From: CAYOZN01 sp964408455
Lineage (GTDB): Bacteria > Planctomycetota > Phycisphaerae > UBA1845 > UTPLA1
DNA length: 64,000 nt
NCBI GenBank assembly: GCA_964408455.1
Contig: CAYOZN010000029.1
Span: forward strand, 7,158-71,157
Direction: 5' to 3'
Part shown: positions 1 to 9,798 of the stretch, one piece after another
Layout: every line of letters starts with the position of its first letter
How positions within the stretch are numbered: the first letter of the stretch is position 1
The notes under the pieces: model-generated
The model's input: the letters and a program-made list of their open reading frames with translations, nothing else
The model's database searches: none
Told to the model about the DNA's origin: nothing
Made by a program: the position numbers and the translations under genes

Positions 1-1
1 C

Positions 2-205
2 GCCGGAGCCGCGTGCGGTCGCCTGATCCAGTTGGAGACGCCGGCCGACGGGCCGCGGCAATTCTGCGTGCAGTACGAATTCGCTTCGCGGGAAGCCCTC
101 GATCGGTATCTTGAATGCCACGCTCCGCGGCTACGGGAAGAAGGAATGCGACGATTTGCCGCCGGGCAGGTGAACTATACGCGTCGCACTGGCGTATTCA
201 TCTGA
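2..205 (+). CDS. DUF4286-like protein, C-terminal part (5' end outside window)
   Basis: This is an open frame of 67 codons that enters from the left edge and ends at TGA 203-205. The visible residues include YEFASREALDRYLECHAPRL followed by REEGMRRFAAG and a terminal RRTGVFI. This resembles the C-terminus of the small DUF4286 family (about 100 residues, ferredoxin-like fold, unknown function), in which a 'Y..hAp.lr.eg..rf......R.' pattern is typical. The start codon and roughly the first 30-40 residues lie outside the window. No role can be assigned. The family match is from recognition of the pattern and was not searched. Confidence 0.6.
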   Translation, partial: AGAACGRLIQLETPADGPRQFCVQYEFASREALDRYLECHAPRLREEGMRRFAAGQVNYTRRTGVFI

Positions 206-378
206 CTGGATGCTCTTCTGACTTTGTCGATCAGACCAATGCTGCTACTGCATTTCTTCTGACAGCCCCTGGTTTTTTCAGGCTTTTCTTGAACGGGCCC
301 GCTTGGCGCGATACGCTCCAGGCATTCCGACCCACTGCGGTTGCGGGCATTATTTCCAAATTTCCGGAGCACAGACCC

Positions 379-888
379 ATGTCGCGCATTTTGTCGATCG
401 CATTTCTGCTGTCGCTCCTGTCCCAGTTGCCTGCGAAGCCGGCTCAGGCCTGCGGCACCTGCCCCGGCGACGTCGACGCCTCCAGCCATGTCGACGAATT
501 TGACGTGCCCTTCTTCATCGATGCCCTGCTCGCCGAATTCCCCGACATCTGCGCCGACGTCAATGGCGACTTTGTCGTCAACGGCCTCGATATCGAGTTC
601 TTCATCGCTCTCGTTTTCGCCAACGGCGGTGCGGGCACGGCGTGCCAGATGGGCGAACCCTGCACCTGCGATCCCGACGGCAACAACGACGGCCAATATT
701 CCAATGCCGATCTGCCGGGCTTCGGCGCCTGCGTGGGCAACCCGACGCCGCCGGGGTGCGGCAAGTTCGACATCGATTGCGACGGCGACGTGGACTTCGC
801 GGACCAGACATCCCTTCAGTCCTGCTTCATTCCGTTCAGCCAGTCCGGCTTTACGAAGGAGGAGTGCCAGGACTTTTGCTGTCCGTGA
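379..888 (+). CDS. Secreted dockerin-like (EF-hand type) protein, 169 aa
   Basis: The ATG at 379 is preferred to an upstream in-frame ATG at 115 because it begins a clear signal peptide (MSRILSIAFLLSLLSQLP, then AKPAQACG), whereas the upstream extension has no sensible composition. The mature protein holds four calcium-loop-like stretches: CPGDVDASSHVDEFD, DVNGDFVVNGLDIEFF, CDPDGNNDGQYSNAD and DIDCDGDVDFAD. This is the planctomycete version of a type-I dockerin or EF-hand repeat. In cellulosomes such domains bind cohesins, but in planctomycetes the partner is usually unknown and no cohesin is visible here. The protein is almost only dockerin, so it may be a small surface adaptor. It converges on the minus-strand alpha-2-macroglobulin gene across a double hairpin. 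Confidence 0.75.
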   Translation: MSRILSIAFLLSLLSQLPAKPAQACGTCPGDVDASSHVDEFDVPFFIDALLAEFPDICADVNGDFVVNGLDIEFFIALVFANGGAGTACQMGEPCTCDPDGNNDGQYSNADLPGFGACVGNPTPPGCGKFDIDCDGDVDFADQTSLQSCFIPFSQSGFTKEECQDFCCP

Positions 889-936
889 AGCAGGGTACCG
901 CTGATTTGACTCGTACTCTGCGGCGCGGTGCGAGAA

Positions 937-1001
937 CCGGGTCGAGGACGGTCCGGCTCTGACGCAACTCGCGCTCGCAAACCGGGCCGAGGAAGGCCCG
1001 G
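937..1001. terminator. Tandem hairpins between convergent genes
   Basis: Two related hairpins lie in direct repeat. The first is CCGGGTC-GAGGAC-GGTCCGG (937-956), whose stem pairs fully if G-U pairs are allowed. The second is CCGGGCC-GAGGAA-GGCCCGG (982-1001), with a perfect 7-bp stem. Both are followed by CTCTGA. They sit between two convergent genes and could end transcription both ways, but neither has a U-tract, so a repeat-element origin is equally possible. Confidence 0.45.
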
Positions 1002-1023
1002 CTCTGATCACGAATTCACCAGC

Positions 1024-4000
1024 CTATTGCGCCTTCTGCACCTGCACGCCTTCATCCTTCTGCTGCCACACCTTGCCGAGCATGTCGCAGTTCTCGGATT
1101 GAAGCATCTGGTTGCCCAGGATCAGGTTCTGCCGGTAGTCCGCCTTGGACTGGCCCGCCTGGGCCGGCGTCTTGCGCCCCTTCTCGCGCAGGGCCAGCCG
1201 CTCCGCCGCCATCGCCACCTCGGCCTGCTCGCTGCGATAGAAGGCGAAGTGGCCCAATGGGCCGCGTGCAATCGCCGTGGCATAGCCGCTGATGCCGTCG
1301 GCCGCGAACAGGCCGCGCAGATCGGTCTCCCCGCTCACAAACCGCGACATCCGGTTGCCGATCACCTTGACGTGCACGTCGGTCTCCGCGTCGCGCGAGA
1401 TCGCATTGACGACCGTTACCCGTGCCCGGCCGCTGTCCATGTCCTCCTGCACCTCGACGGCAAGCGGCGTCACCAGCACCAGGCCGCTGGCCAGCTTCTC
1501 GCCTGCACGGCAGATGACCAGGTATGCCCCTGCCGCACTGCTGGCACTCCCGGCGGCGTCGTCGCCCCCGCGTTCCACTTCCCTCGGCAGGTCCAGCGGC
1601 ACGCGCACGGACTTGTCGCGAAAGTCCTGGCCGTCGCCCAGGGGCACGGTCTTCTCCAGCATCGGCTTCACGCCCGCCAGGTTCACGGCCGTGATCTGGT
1701 TCAGATTTTTCTCCACCAGGGCCAGCTTCATCAGATCGACGCGATAGACCTGAAGGACCGCGCTCTTCAGATTGCGATAGTCGATCTGCACGAACGGTTC
1801 GTCGTGCTTCGCCGGCGGCGTCGTGGGCGCCGCGGCCAGCGCCCCGGTCGAGTCCGTCAGGCCCGCGCGCTTACCGCGCAGCCAGCGCGACCATTCGTCC
1901 GACTCGCGGAAGCCGTCGCCATCGGGATGGAAGATCATCACTTCCGGCAGCCGGGCATACTTCTGTTCGAAGATAGTGACGACTTCGGCGGCGTCGGAGA
2001 ATTGCGTCTTCACCTTTTCGTAGTATTCGATGGCCTGCTTCGTGTCGCCGCGGGCGTGATAGATCTGCCCGATGATGTACAGCGCCAGCCACTTGTTGGG
2101 GCTCGGTCGCACGACGCCCTGCTCATCCACGAACGTGGACTCGGCGACCTGCTGCGCCAGCTTCAGCGCCTTCTCGAATTCCCCCAGATGGAAGTGTGCC
2201 AGGGCCTGCATGTAGCGGAACTGGTCCACCCACTTGCTTTTCGGATAAAGCTCGATCATGCGCTGTGCCAGGGCGATCACCGTCTGGAAGCTGTCCAGAT
2301 CGAGCCAGGCGTTGGCGAGCGAGTACGACGCCTCGTCGCACGTCGGGTTCTCGGGATACAGGGCCAGGAAGGTTCGAATGTGCTCGATGGCCTCGGCGAT
2401 CAGCTTTGTCCGCGTCATCGATTTGGCACTGCCGGCATCGGCCGTCCGCCGAGGCGCCAGCGAGCGGGCGCGATCGGCTGCCGCGTAGAGCGCCTGAGAG
2501 ACGGCAAAGTACACGCTGGATACCTGGGGCGTGTCCGGATACTCGCGCCACAAGCGCGCCTGGAAGTCCATGCCATCCAGCAGGCGTCCCTCGGCCTGAA
2601 GCACACCGCCGACGGCCGATTCGCGCACGAACGATGCATCGGCCGTGGCACGGTAGACCAGGTAGGCGCGTTCGTGCTGGCCCGTCCGGCTGTAGGCGTC
2701 GGCGACGCGGACGATCTCGTCGTAGGGAATGAACAGCTCCGGATATTTCTCCTTGAGGATCTCGAAATAGTTGACGATCGCCTCGGCGGCGTCGCGTCTC
2801 AGGGCGCACGTCAGCAGCATGCGGACGGACTGGCGATAGGGATCGTCGCGCACGATCCAGTCGCCCGCCAGCAGTTGCCTCAAGTATTCATCCGCCGCCG
2901 CGAAGTCGCGATCGTCGAAGTGCATGCGCCCGAGGGCATACAGTTCGTCCGGCGTCAGGCGATACTCGTCGGGATTATTTGCGTCGCGTTCGATCACTGC
3001 GATCTCGCTCGCCTTCGACAGGTTGAACCGGTTGGGCTTGTAGAGGCTGCGCACGATCGTCGGCTGCACGCGGTAGGTTCCCGGCGTCGTTGCCACAAGC
3101 TGGTACTGAATCGTGCCCAGGTGTTCGCGCGTGCCGTAGTAGAGCGTCAACACGTTGTCGGTGTAGTCGTAGGCGAAGTGCTGGCCGCTCAGCGTTTCGG
3201 TCAGCAGGCGGAAGCCCGCGGGGATCGCCTCCTGCACGACCACGTAATCAAAGTCGGTGTCGGGGCGCATGCCGCTGCGGAAGTGCCGTCCAAGGTTCAC
3301 CTGCACCTGGATCACTTCGGCCTGCCGCACGTGCTTTGCGCGGTTCGTGAAGCTGTTGTAATCGGCGGCCACGCTGAATCCGCGCGGGACCGGACGCCCC
3401 TTGTACTCGCGAAGCGGCGGCGCGTAGAGGCGGGCATTTGCATGCAGCCCGGTGGCCCGCCCGGCATTCTCGGCCGGGAATTCGCGCGCGAAGCCCGAAA
3501 GTGTCACCGCGTAGGCATACTCGCCGCGGCCGTCGAAGGTGAAATCAATCCGCTGGCTGCCATCCGACAGCGCATCCGCACTGAGCACGAGCGGCTCGTT
3601 GGCGTCCTGCGACGATAGTTCGCGCACGACTTTGCCGTTCACGGCTATTTTCAGCCGGAAGTTCGCCTGCTCGGCCTTCGCGCCGGCGTAATACGTCGCC
3701 AGTGCCGCCACCACCGCGCCCTTGGCCTTGTGGGGCCGCCAGCCTTCGGCCCGTGCGCTGCCCGCCAGGAAATTGACCATTGGCTTGACGATCTCCGCGC
3801 TTGCATCCGCCTGGAGCTGCGCCAGAAGTGCCATCGCGGTGACTTCCAGATCGCTCTGCATCCAGGCAGCGTTGTCGCTGGCCGGAAGGCGCTTGCAGGT
3901 GTGCTGCCCGAGCTTTTTCGTCTTCATCCGCTGCGTCAACTCCGCCAGCACTTCCGAGGCCATCGCCCGGCGGTCGATCCGCGCGAAGACGAGCGCCAGG

Positions 4001-7000
4001 TGCGCCATGGCCGAGTTCGACAGCGACTGCCGGTTGCGGAAGAGCCGGTTGGCGTGGCCGAAGTCGATCTCCTCGATCCACGACAGGCCGTGCAGCACGG
4101 CCGCCTTCATCTCCGTGTTGGCGGCGTGGGTATCGGCGAAGACCTTCTTCAGATAGGCCGACAGGTTTCGCAGGGCCTCGGGCGCGACGACGTGGCCCGA
4201 CGCATTTGCCTTGCCCAGCGCCCAGGCGGCGTACGACGTCGTCCAGGGATCGGATGCATGCCCGCGGCCGCACCAGGCCCATCCGCCGTCGTCGTTCTGC
4301 GAGGCGATAAGCTGCGCCACCAGGCCGCTGATGCGCCCGCCGAGCAGCCCCGCGTCGGCGCCGGTGCCGCGGCCGGCCGCCGCCAGGCTGCGCACGTAAT
4401 CCGACGCGTACAGCGCCGCCAGGAGTGCCGCCGCATTGTCAGCATGCGTGCGCGGCGGCGCCACTTCCCAGCTTCGCAGCCGGACGTCGATGTGCTCCCA
4501 GCGCGGGCCGCGCTCCAGTGCCTCTTCGATCAGCCAGCGCTGGAGGCCCGGCCCCACCGCGATCGTCATATGTCGATCGTGATAGCCGCCGTTCCCCAGG
4601 TCCTCCGGCAGGCTGATGGTGATGTAATCGCTGTCTGCCGCCACCGCCGAAGCGTGCGATTCGATCCGCATGCCCCACGGCCTGACGGGAATGTCGCGCT
4701 TGACTTCATCGTTCAAGGCCCGCGCTTGCGCATTCGGCGCCGGCGTGGCCTGGGCCCTGCACGTCGCCACGAATTTCGCCGCCGAAGGAACCTCGACACC
4801 ATCGAAGACCACGTCGTACACGCCCTTGGCGTCGACCTTGACCGTTTTCGACTGCTTCGCGTGCGTCTTGCCGTCGGCCGTCAGTTCCAGCACCACGTCT
4901 ATGGACGCGACGCCGTCCACCAGGCAATGCACCTGGGCCCGCGGCTGCGTCTTGTCGCCGGCCACCAGCGTGGCGGGCGTGAGCAGATCGACGAGGAAAT
5001 CGCTGCGGCTCACCACCTCGGCCCGCGCCTGGCCGACGATCGTCTCCTTCGTCGCGCCGCGGGCGATGATCTGCCACGTCGTGCTCGAATCGGGAACGAC
5101 AATCTTGACCGTCGCCTTGCCGTTCTCGTCGGTGACGACGCGCGGATGCCAGAATGCGACTTCGGGATAGTATGTGCGCGGCGGGGCATTGCGAACCGCC
5201 TCGCACAGCTCCCAGACCACCTGCTTGTTGGCGAGATCGTCGTTAAATTTGAACTGCTGGCCGAGATAGAACACCCTGCCCTTGATGTCTTCGGCCGCGG
5301 ACTTCTTCAGCTCAAGGGCTTCCACACGAAGCTGCTGTTGATGACGCTCTTCGTCGTCGGACTCGTTCTCCTGCTGTTGCCCGCCGCCGCCGAACAATCC
5401 CTGCCCGACTCGCTCGCGGCCCACCATAAACTGACCACCCGCGATGCCTCCCACTTCTCCTTGCGCCGTCTCCACTCGACGCTGCATCACCTGCTCGGAC
5501 GGCGCCGGGGCTGCGCTGGCCGGCGCGCTGGCATCGGCGAAACCGCGGAGTCCTTCCATAAGCAGGCCGGCAGCGGCCATGTCGAATTCCTCGCGTTCCC
5601 CTATCGCGTCCGCCAGACGCAACTCTTCATCCAGCACTTCCGTCACCATCGCCCGCGTCGTGGCGTTGTAGCGGAACGTGCAGCTCGACTGCGTCCGCCA
5701 GCCGGCGCTGCGTCGCGCGCCTTCCTGGAAGAATGTCACGATGCCGGGTGTCGCATCCGGGAAGCGCGTGAGCAGCGCTTGATCGATCATCGCCAGCCCC
5801 ACTTCGGCCGACACCGGCTTGCCCTGCTGGTCGGTCACCGTCAGCTCGACTGCCATCTCCTCGCGCGGCTGATAGGTCGCCTTGTCGGTCTGGATGGCCA
5901 CGTGCAGTTCGCGCTCGACCGTGAACTCGCGCGAGGCCTCGTGCAGCCGGCCGCCGGACATGACAACCACGCCGATGGTCGCGTTCGGGAAGTGCTCGTT
6001 GCCGATGGCGAGCTCGACCGGGTTGTGCCCGGCCTTCAGCGTCACGATGCGATGCGAGAGAATCGTCTCGCCTTCGCACGTCACCAGTGCCAGAAACGTG
6101 TCACGCCGGTCGGCCGCGCTTTTGCGCGACTTGTCCTTCGCGATCGGCGGCTCGATGCGGGTGTGCACGTCCAGCGTCATCGCATCGCCCACCTTGAAGT
6201 GCTGCTTTTCCGTGAAGAGGCGCAGCCGCGTCTGGTCGTCGTCGTCGGAGACCGTCAGCGCGGCTTCTGCCGAAACGGCGTGGCCGAACTGGTCCTTGCC
6301 CTCGGCACGCAGCAGGTATTGCCCCCCCTTCGACAGCCGCACGCTGGCCCGCGCGGTACCATCCCTGCCCGTCTTCACGTCGACCGACTCAATCCGCGTC
6401 TCCGCCCAGCGGCCGTCGCTGCGCGTGCGCAGCAGTGCCGTGACCGTGAGGTCCTGGACGATCGGCTCGCCCTTGAGATTCTTTGTCTTGACGGTGAATT
6501 CGACCGGCTCTTCCGCAAGGTACAGATCGCGAAGGGTCGAAATCTCGGCGGTGAACGCACGAACCGCCACGAACACGGCATCGCCGGCCACAATGTCCAG
6601 ATCGGCCTGCCGCGCGTTGAAGCTCGCCATCCCTTCCTCGGGCAGCGTCGTGCTGTCGAACTCAAATGAAACGCGGCCGTCGCTGTCCGTCACGCCGCTG
6701 CGCCGGATGACGTCGCCGGTCGGCAGGCTCATGGCATATTCGATCACCTTGCCGACGACCGGTTCGCCGTAGTGATACTTGGCGACGACCGCCCCCTTGA
6801 TCGGCTGGCCGCGCAGGATGACGCGCTCGGCAAAGTCGAAGGAGAGGAACGCCTTGGGCAACTGGTACGTCTGCACGCTGAAGGTCGACGAGAACGTCGG
6901 CCCCTCGACGCGGCGCGCGATCAGCTTGTAGTCGCCGACGGTCGCATCCTGCGGCACCAGGAAGCTCGCCGCGAAAGAACCGAAGTCGGTCAGCACGATC

Positions 7001-9501
7001 GGTTCGGTCACCAGGGCGCGCCCGCGCGGGTCGATGATGTCCAGCATCCATTGCAGCCGCTTGTCCTCGGGCTGCACCGGCAGGGTATAGGCCCCGTTGT
7101 CCACTTCGCGCAGGATTCCACGAATGCTGACGCCTTCGCCCGGCCGATATGCCGGACGATCGGTATAGAGATAGCCGCGCGGCCGCAGACCCTTCGCAAA
7201 CGACAATCCTCCCAGGTTCAGGCCGGTGCCAGCGATATGGCCCTCGCGCACGGCGAACACCGACAGGCGCTCGGCGTCGCGAATGTCCTTTGACGATTTC
7301 GTCCAGACGCCATCGTCGCCGGTCTTCCCTTCCAGCAGGACCTTTTCGCCGTTCGATACGAGAATGCGCACGCCCCCGGCCGGCGCGCCCGCCAGCATGT
7401 CCTGGGCAAACACCAGCACCTGGTTACGGGAGCTCTTGACCGCGATATCGATGTCGCTGCGCAGCAGCAGCGTCGTGGATTCCAGACGCGTCGGCGTGCC
7501 GTCCTCTCGACCGCCGGTGCTTTTCTCGTTGGATACGTACACGGCGAATACGCCGGCCCCGTCGGACGGTATTTCAATTTCCTGCGTGATCGGGCGGTAG
7601 GCCGCGAAGTCCGTCACCGGCACGTCGAACGACTTGTCCGGATCGATCAGCAGAAGATCAAGGTTTTCCACGCCGGCCAGCGAGTGGTCCTTCCTGAAAT
7701 AGTCCTCCATGTCGATGCGGTAGAGCTTGATCGTCAGCGTGTCGATGTTGCGAACGTCGACCCGGATGCGGGCCGGCTCGTCGGTGCGATAGACTCGTTC
7801 GGTCACCACGTCCAGCCGCACCGATTTCATCTCATTGATGCGCTTCTGGGCGCGGGGGGCGTGGCTCGACCACGTCAGCTTGCGATAGGCCTCGACGGCC
7901 GCTTCCAGATCGCCGACCTTCTCCTCCAGCGTCTGCCCGATGCGGAACTGGGCCATGCCCGCCTCTTCGGTCGCTGGATACTTGCTGACCAGCCTTGCCC
8001 AATGCGCAATCGGTTCGTTCCAGACCGGCGGCGGGCCATCCTTCTTTTCGCGCAGCGCCTGTTCCTCGTACGACATCTCCCCGAAGGCGTACATGATCGC
8101 GGGCGTGCGCGCGTCCAGCGGATACTTCTGTAGAAATGCGGTCCAGGCCTGCCGCGCATCGTCGTACCGCCTGTCCTGGCGGGCATCCTGACCGATCGCG
8201 AATTCGGCATCGACGATCGCCTTCTGCGCATCGGACCAGTGCGGACCGCTGGGATACTTCGCGATGTACTGGTTCCAGGTGCCGATGGCGTCGGCATACT
8301 TCTTCTGAGAGAAGAAGAGCTGACCGATGATGAACATCGCCTCCTGCGACAGCGTCTCAGCCAGCTTGCGGGTCTCGTCGTCGCCGGGGCGGATCGCATC
8401 GCGATCGATGAGCGCCCGGTAGGCAGCGATGGCCGCGTCGTGTCGGCCGAGATGCGCGAGCGCCTTGCCGATGTCGAACGCGGCCTGGGCGGCCTCTTTG
8501 GCGTCCGGATGCGTATCCAGAATGCGCTTCAGCGCGTCGAGGCCGGGCGTGAGATGAAGCGCATTGCCGGGGGTGGGCATGCCGTAGGTCTTCGCCAGTT
8601 GGACGTGGGCCGCCAGCCAGACCGGCTGCACATCCGCGGCGGCTGCCTCGGCGTCATCGAGCTGGCGGATCAAGTCCTGGAGGACGCGCCGGGCCTCGAC
8701 CGCCTGGCCCGCAGCCAGTAGCGACTCGCCCAGGCCGAGCCGCGCCTCGGCGCGGTGCCGTCCCGGAGACGCTGCGGCATCCGGCAGCGGCGCGCCGGCG
8801 TTCCTCATCTTGTGCAGCTTGCGGAAGTCCTCGTCGTAGATCAGCAGGTAGGCCTGGTAGTGCTGCGCCGCCTCGGCATGCTGGCCCAGCTTCTGCATGC
8901 ACTGCGCCTGTTTGAAGCGCAGATCGTCCAGCAGGGCGCCGCCCGGCTCCAGTTCAAGCGCCTTTTCATAAAAGGCCCGGGCCTTGGCATAATCGGGCTT
9001 CGCCAACGTGTCCTTCGGCGCGAAATACTCGTCCGCAAATTCCAGATAAACTCGCGCAATCTCCGACTTGCGCCCGTCGCCCACCAGCTCGCGCACGCGT
9101 TTGGCGTAGATGGCCTCCGCCTCGGCGAACTGCTTCAGGGCCACGTGGGCATCCGCCGTCCTGAACCTGGCCTTGTGGGCCCACGGCCCATCCGGGAAGG
9201 CTTCCAGTTGCGAATTGAATTGCGCAATGGCCCCCGCGTGATCACCCCGGTAGTAGAGGGCCACGCCGCGGCGGAACATCAGGTACTCGCGGGCAGGGCC
9301 TTCGGATTGGGGAAGCGCCTGATCGATCAGCTCCACTGCCCGGTCGTATTCCCGCCGCCACAATGCGTCGTTAATGGCGGCATCCGCGGATAATCGCCGG
9401 TCTGACGATTCCTGAGCCCGCGCCGGCGGCGCAGCGCACAGTTGAATCGCGAATGCCAGAAAGAAGGCGAATACGACCGGTCGGCAGGATGCAGACGGCA
9501 T
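1024..9501 (-). CDS. Giant secreted TPR / alpha-2-macroglobulin-like protein, 2825 aa
   Basis: The start at 9501 gives a signal peptide (MPSASCRPVVFAFFLAFAIQ, cleaved near PARAQ). Residues about 40-560 are TPR-like helical repeats. About 570-1340 are macroglobulin-type beta domains, including YLYTDRPAYRPGEGVSIRG near 780. A Gly/Gln/Glu-rich linker follows around 1360-1400. The A2M core 'VAFWHPRVVTDENGKATVKI' with SSTTWQI lies near 1465. A helical TED-like domain (DDGGWAWCG, DPWTTSYAAWALGKA) is near 1750, and more TPRs run from about 2180 to 2560. I see no CxEQ thioester motif, so covalent protease trapping as in classical A2M is unlikely. This resembles the thioester-less bacterial YfaS-type proteins. 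No PbpC partner is adjacent. Likely periplasmic or surface; the function is inferred from family only. Length is unusual because of the TPR blocks at both ends. Confidence 0.85.
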   Translation of the reverse strand: MPSASCRPVVFAFFLAFAIQLCAAPPARAQESSDRRLSADAAINDALWRREYDRAVELIDQALPQSEGPAREYLMFRRGVALYYRGDHAGAIAQFNSQLEAFPDGPWAHKARFRTADAHVALKQFAEAEAIYAKRVRELVGDGRKSEIARVYLEFADEYFAPKDTLAKPDYAKARAFYEKALELEPGGALLDDLRFKQAQCMQKLGQHAEAAQHYQAYLLIYDEDFRKLHKMRNAGAPLPDAAASPGRHRAEARLGLGESLLAAGQAVEARRVLQDLIRQLDDAEAAAADVQPVWLAAHVQLAKTYGMPTPGNALHLTPGLDALKRILDTHPDAKEAAQAAFDIGKALAHLGRHDAAIAAYRALIDRDAIRPGDDETRKLAETLSQEAMFIIGQLFFSQKKYADAIGTWNQYIAKYPSGPHWSDAQKAIVDAEFAIGQDARQDRRYDDARQAWTAFLQKYPLDARTPAIMYAFGEMSYEEQALREKKDGPPPVWNEPIAHWARLVSKYPATEEAGMAQFRIGQTLEEKVGDLEAAVEAYRKLTWSSHAPRAQKRINEMKSVRLDVVTERVYRTDEPARIRVDVRNIDTLTIKLYRIDMEDYFRKDHSLAGVENLDLLLIDPDKSFDVPVTDFAAYRPITQEIEIPSDGAGVFAVYVSNEKSTGGREDGTPTRLESTTLLLRSDIDIAVKSSRNQVLVFAQDMLAGAPAGGVRILVSNGEKVLLEGKTGDDGVWTKSSKDIRDAERLSVFAVREGHIAGTGLNLGGLSFAKGLRPRGYLYTDRPAYRPGEGVSIRGILREVDNGAYTLPVQPEDKRLQWMLDIIDPRGRALVTEPIVLTDFGSFAASFLVPQDATVGDYKLIARRVEGPTFSSTFSVQTYQLPKAFLSFDFAERVILRGQPIKGAVVAKYHYGEPVVGKVIEYAMSLPTGDVIRRSGVTDSDGRVSFEFDSTTLPEEGMASFNARQADLDIVAGDAVFVAVRAFTAEISTLRDLYLAEEPVEFTVKTKNLKGEPIVQDLTVTALLRTRSDGRWAETRIESVDVKTGRDGTARASVRLSKGGQYLLRAEGKDQFGHAVSAEAALTVSDDDDQTRLRLFTEKQHFKVGDAMTLDVHTRIEPPIAKDKSRKSAADRRDTFLALVTCEGETILSHRIVTLKAGHNPVELAIGNEHFPNATIGVVVMSGGRLHEASREFTVERELHVAIQTDKATYQPREEMAVELTVTDQQGKPVSAEVGLAMIDQALLTRFPDATPGIVTFFQEGARRSAGWRTQSSCTFRYNATTRAMVTEVLDEELRLADAIGEREEFDMAAAGLLMEGLRGFADASAPASAAPAPSEQVMQRRVETAQGEVGGIAGGQFMVGRERVGQGLFGGGGQQQENESDDEERHQQQLRVEALELKKSAAEDIKGRVFYLGQQFKFNDDLANKQVVWELCEAVRNAPPRTYYPEVAFWHPRVVTDENGKATVKIVVPDSSTTWQIIARGATKETIVGQARAEVVSRSDFLVDLLTPATLVAGDKTQPRAQVHCLVDGVASIDVVLELTADGKTHAKQSKTVKVDAKGVYDVVFDGVEVPSAAKFVATCRAQATPAPNAQARALNDEVKRDIPVRPWGMRIESHASAVAADSDYITISLPEDLGNGGYHDRHMTIAVGPGLQRWLIEEALERGPRWEHIDVRLRSWEVAPPRTHADNAAALLAALYASDYVRSLAAAGRGTGADAGLLGGRISGLVAQLIASQNDDGGWAWCGRGHASDPWTTSYAAWALGKANASGHVVAPEALRNLSAYLKKVFADTHAANTEMKAAVLHGLSWIEEIDFGHANRLFRNRQSLSNSAMAHLALVFARIDRRAMASEVLAELTQRMKTKKLGQHTCKRLPASDNAAWMQSDLEVTAMALLAQLQADASAEIVKPMVNFLAGSARAEGWRPHKAKGAVVAALATYYAGAKAEQANFRLKIAVNGKVVRELSSQDANEPLVLSADALSDGSQRIDFTFDGRGEYAYAVTLSGFAREFPAENAGRATGLHANARLYAPPLREYKGRPVPRGFSVAADYNSFTNRAKHVRQAEVIQVQVNLGRHFRSGMRPDTDFDYVVVQEAIPAGFRLLTETLSGQHFAYDYTDNVLTLYYGTREHLGTIQYQLVATTPGTYRVQPTIVRSLYKPNRFNLSKASEIAVIERDANNPDEYRLTPDELYALGRMHFDDRDFAAADEYLRQLLAGDWIVRDDPYRQSVRMLLTCALRRDAAEAIVNYFEILKEKYPELFIPYDEIVRVADAYSRTGQHERAYLVYRATADASFVRESAVGGVLQAEGRLLDGMDFQARLWREYPDTPQVSSVYFAVSQALYAAADRARSLAPRRTADAGSAKSMTRTKLIAEAIEHIRTFLALYPENPTCDEASYSLANAWLDLDSFQTVIALAQRMIELYPKSKWVDQFRYMQALAHFHLGEFEKALKLAQQVAESTFVDEQGVVRPSPNKWLALYIIGQIYHARGDTKQAIEYYEKVKTQFSDAAEVVTIFEQKYARLPEVMIFHPDGDGFRESDEWSRWLRGKRAGLTDSTGALAAAPTTPPAKHDEPFVQIDYRNLKSAVLQVYRVDLMKLALVEKNLNQITAVNLAGVKPMLEKTVPLGDGQDFRDKSVRVPLDLPREVERGGDDAAGSASSAAGAYLVICRAGEKLASGLVLVTPLAVEVQEDMDSGRARVTVVNAISRDAETDVHVKVIGNRMSRFVSGETDLRGLFAADGISGYATAIARGPLGHFAFYRSEQAEVAMAAERLALREKGRKTPAQAGQSKADYRQNLILGNQMLQSENCDMLGKVWQQKDEGVQVQKAQ

Positions 9502-9798
9502 GGCGGCAGCTCCGTTGTTAACAGCCCGAACCTCATGTCACACAAGGGATAACACGCGCCGCGCGGCCGGCGGGGAGCCGCGATGCAGCTCTGCGCCGCG
9601 TGCCGCGCGGGAATGCAATACCCGTTTGACGCATGCGTATCGGCTGCGGTTCCCTTCGTCTATTACTCGTTCTCGCGTCCGAGATTGCATGCTTCAGGCG
9701 AGAACGCCCATGTCGGAAATGACCGGCCCGGCAGATATGTCTCTCGGTTTAGACTGTGGTATGCCGTTTGCCGCGGGCTGTTCCACCGCGCAGATGGG
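9502..9798. other. Intergenic region, A2M gene to znuB
   Basis: About 300 bases between the start of the A2M-like gene and the stop of znuB, both on the minus strand. I see no gene, no convincing terminator for znuB, and no long repeat. The A2M promoter should lie here but cannot be placed with confidence. Confidence 0.4.

Noticed and set aside
928..3618. 896-codon open frame on the plus strand
   Set aside because: It lies antisense to the well-supported A2M-like gene. Its His/Arg/Leu-rich translation without domains is the usual shadow of a high-GC gene.
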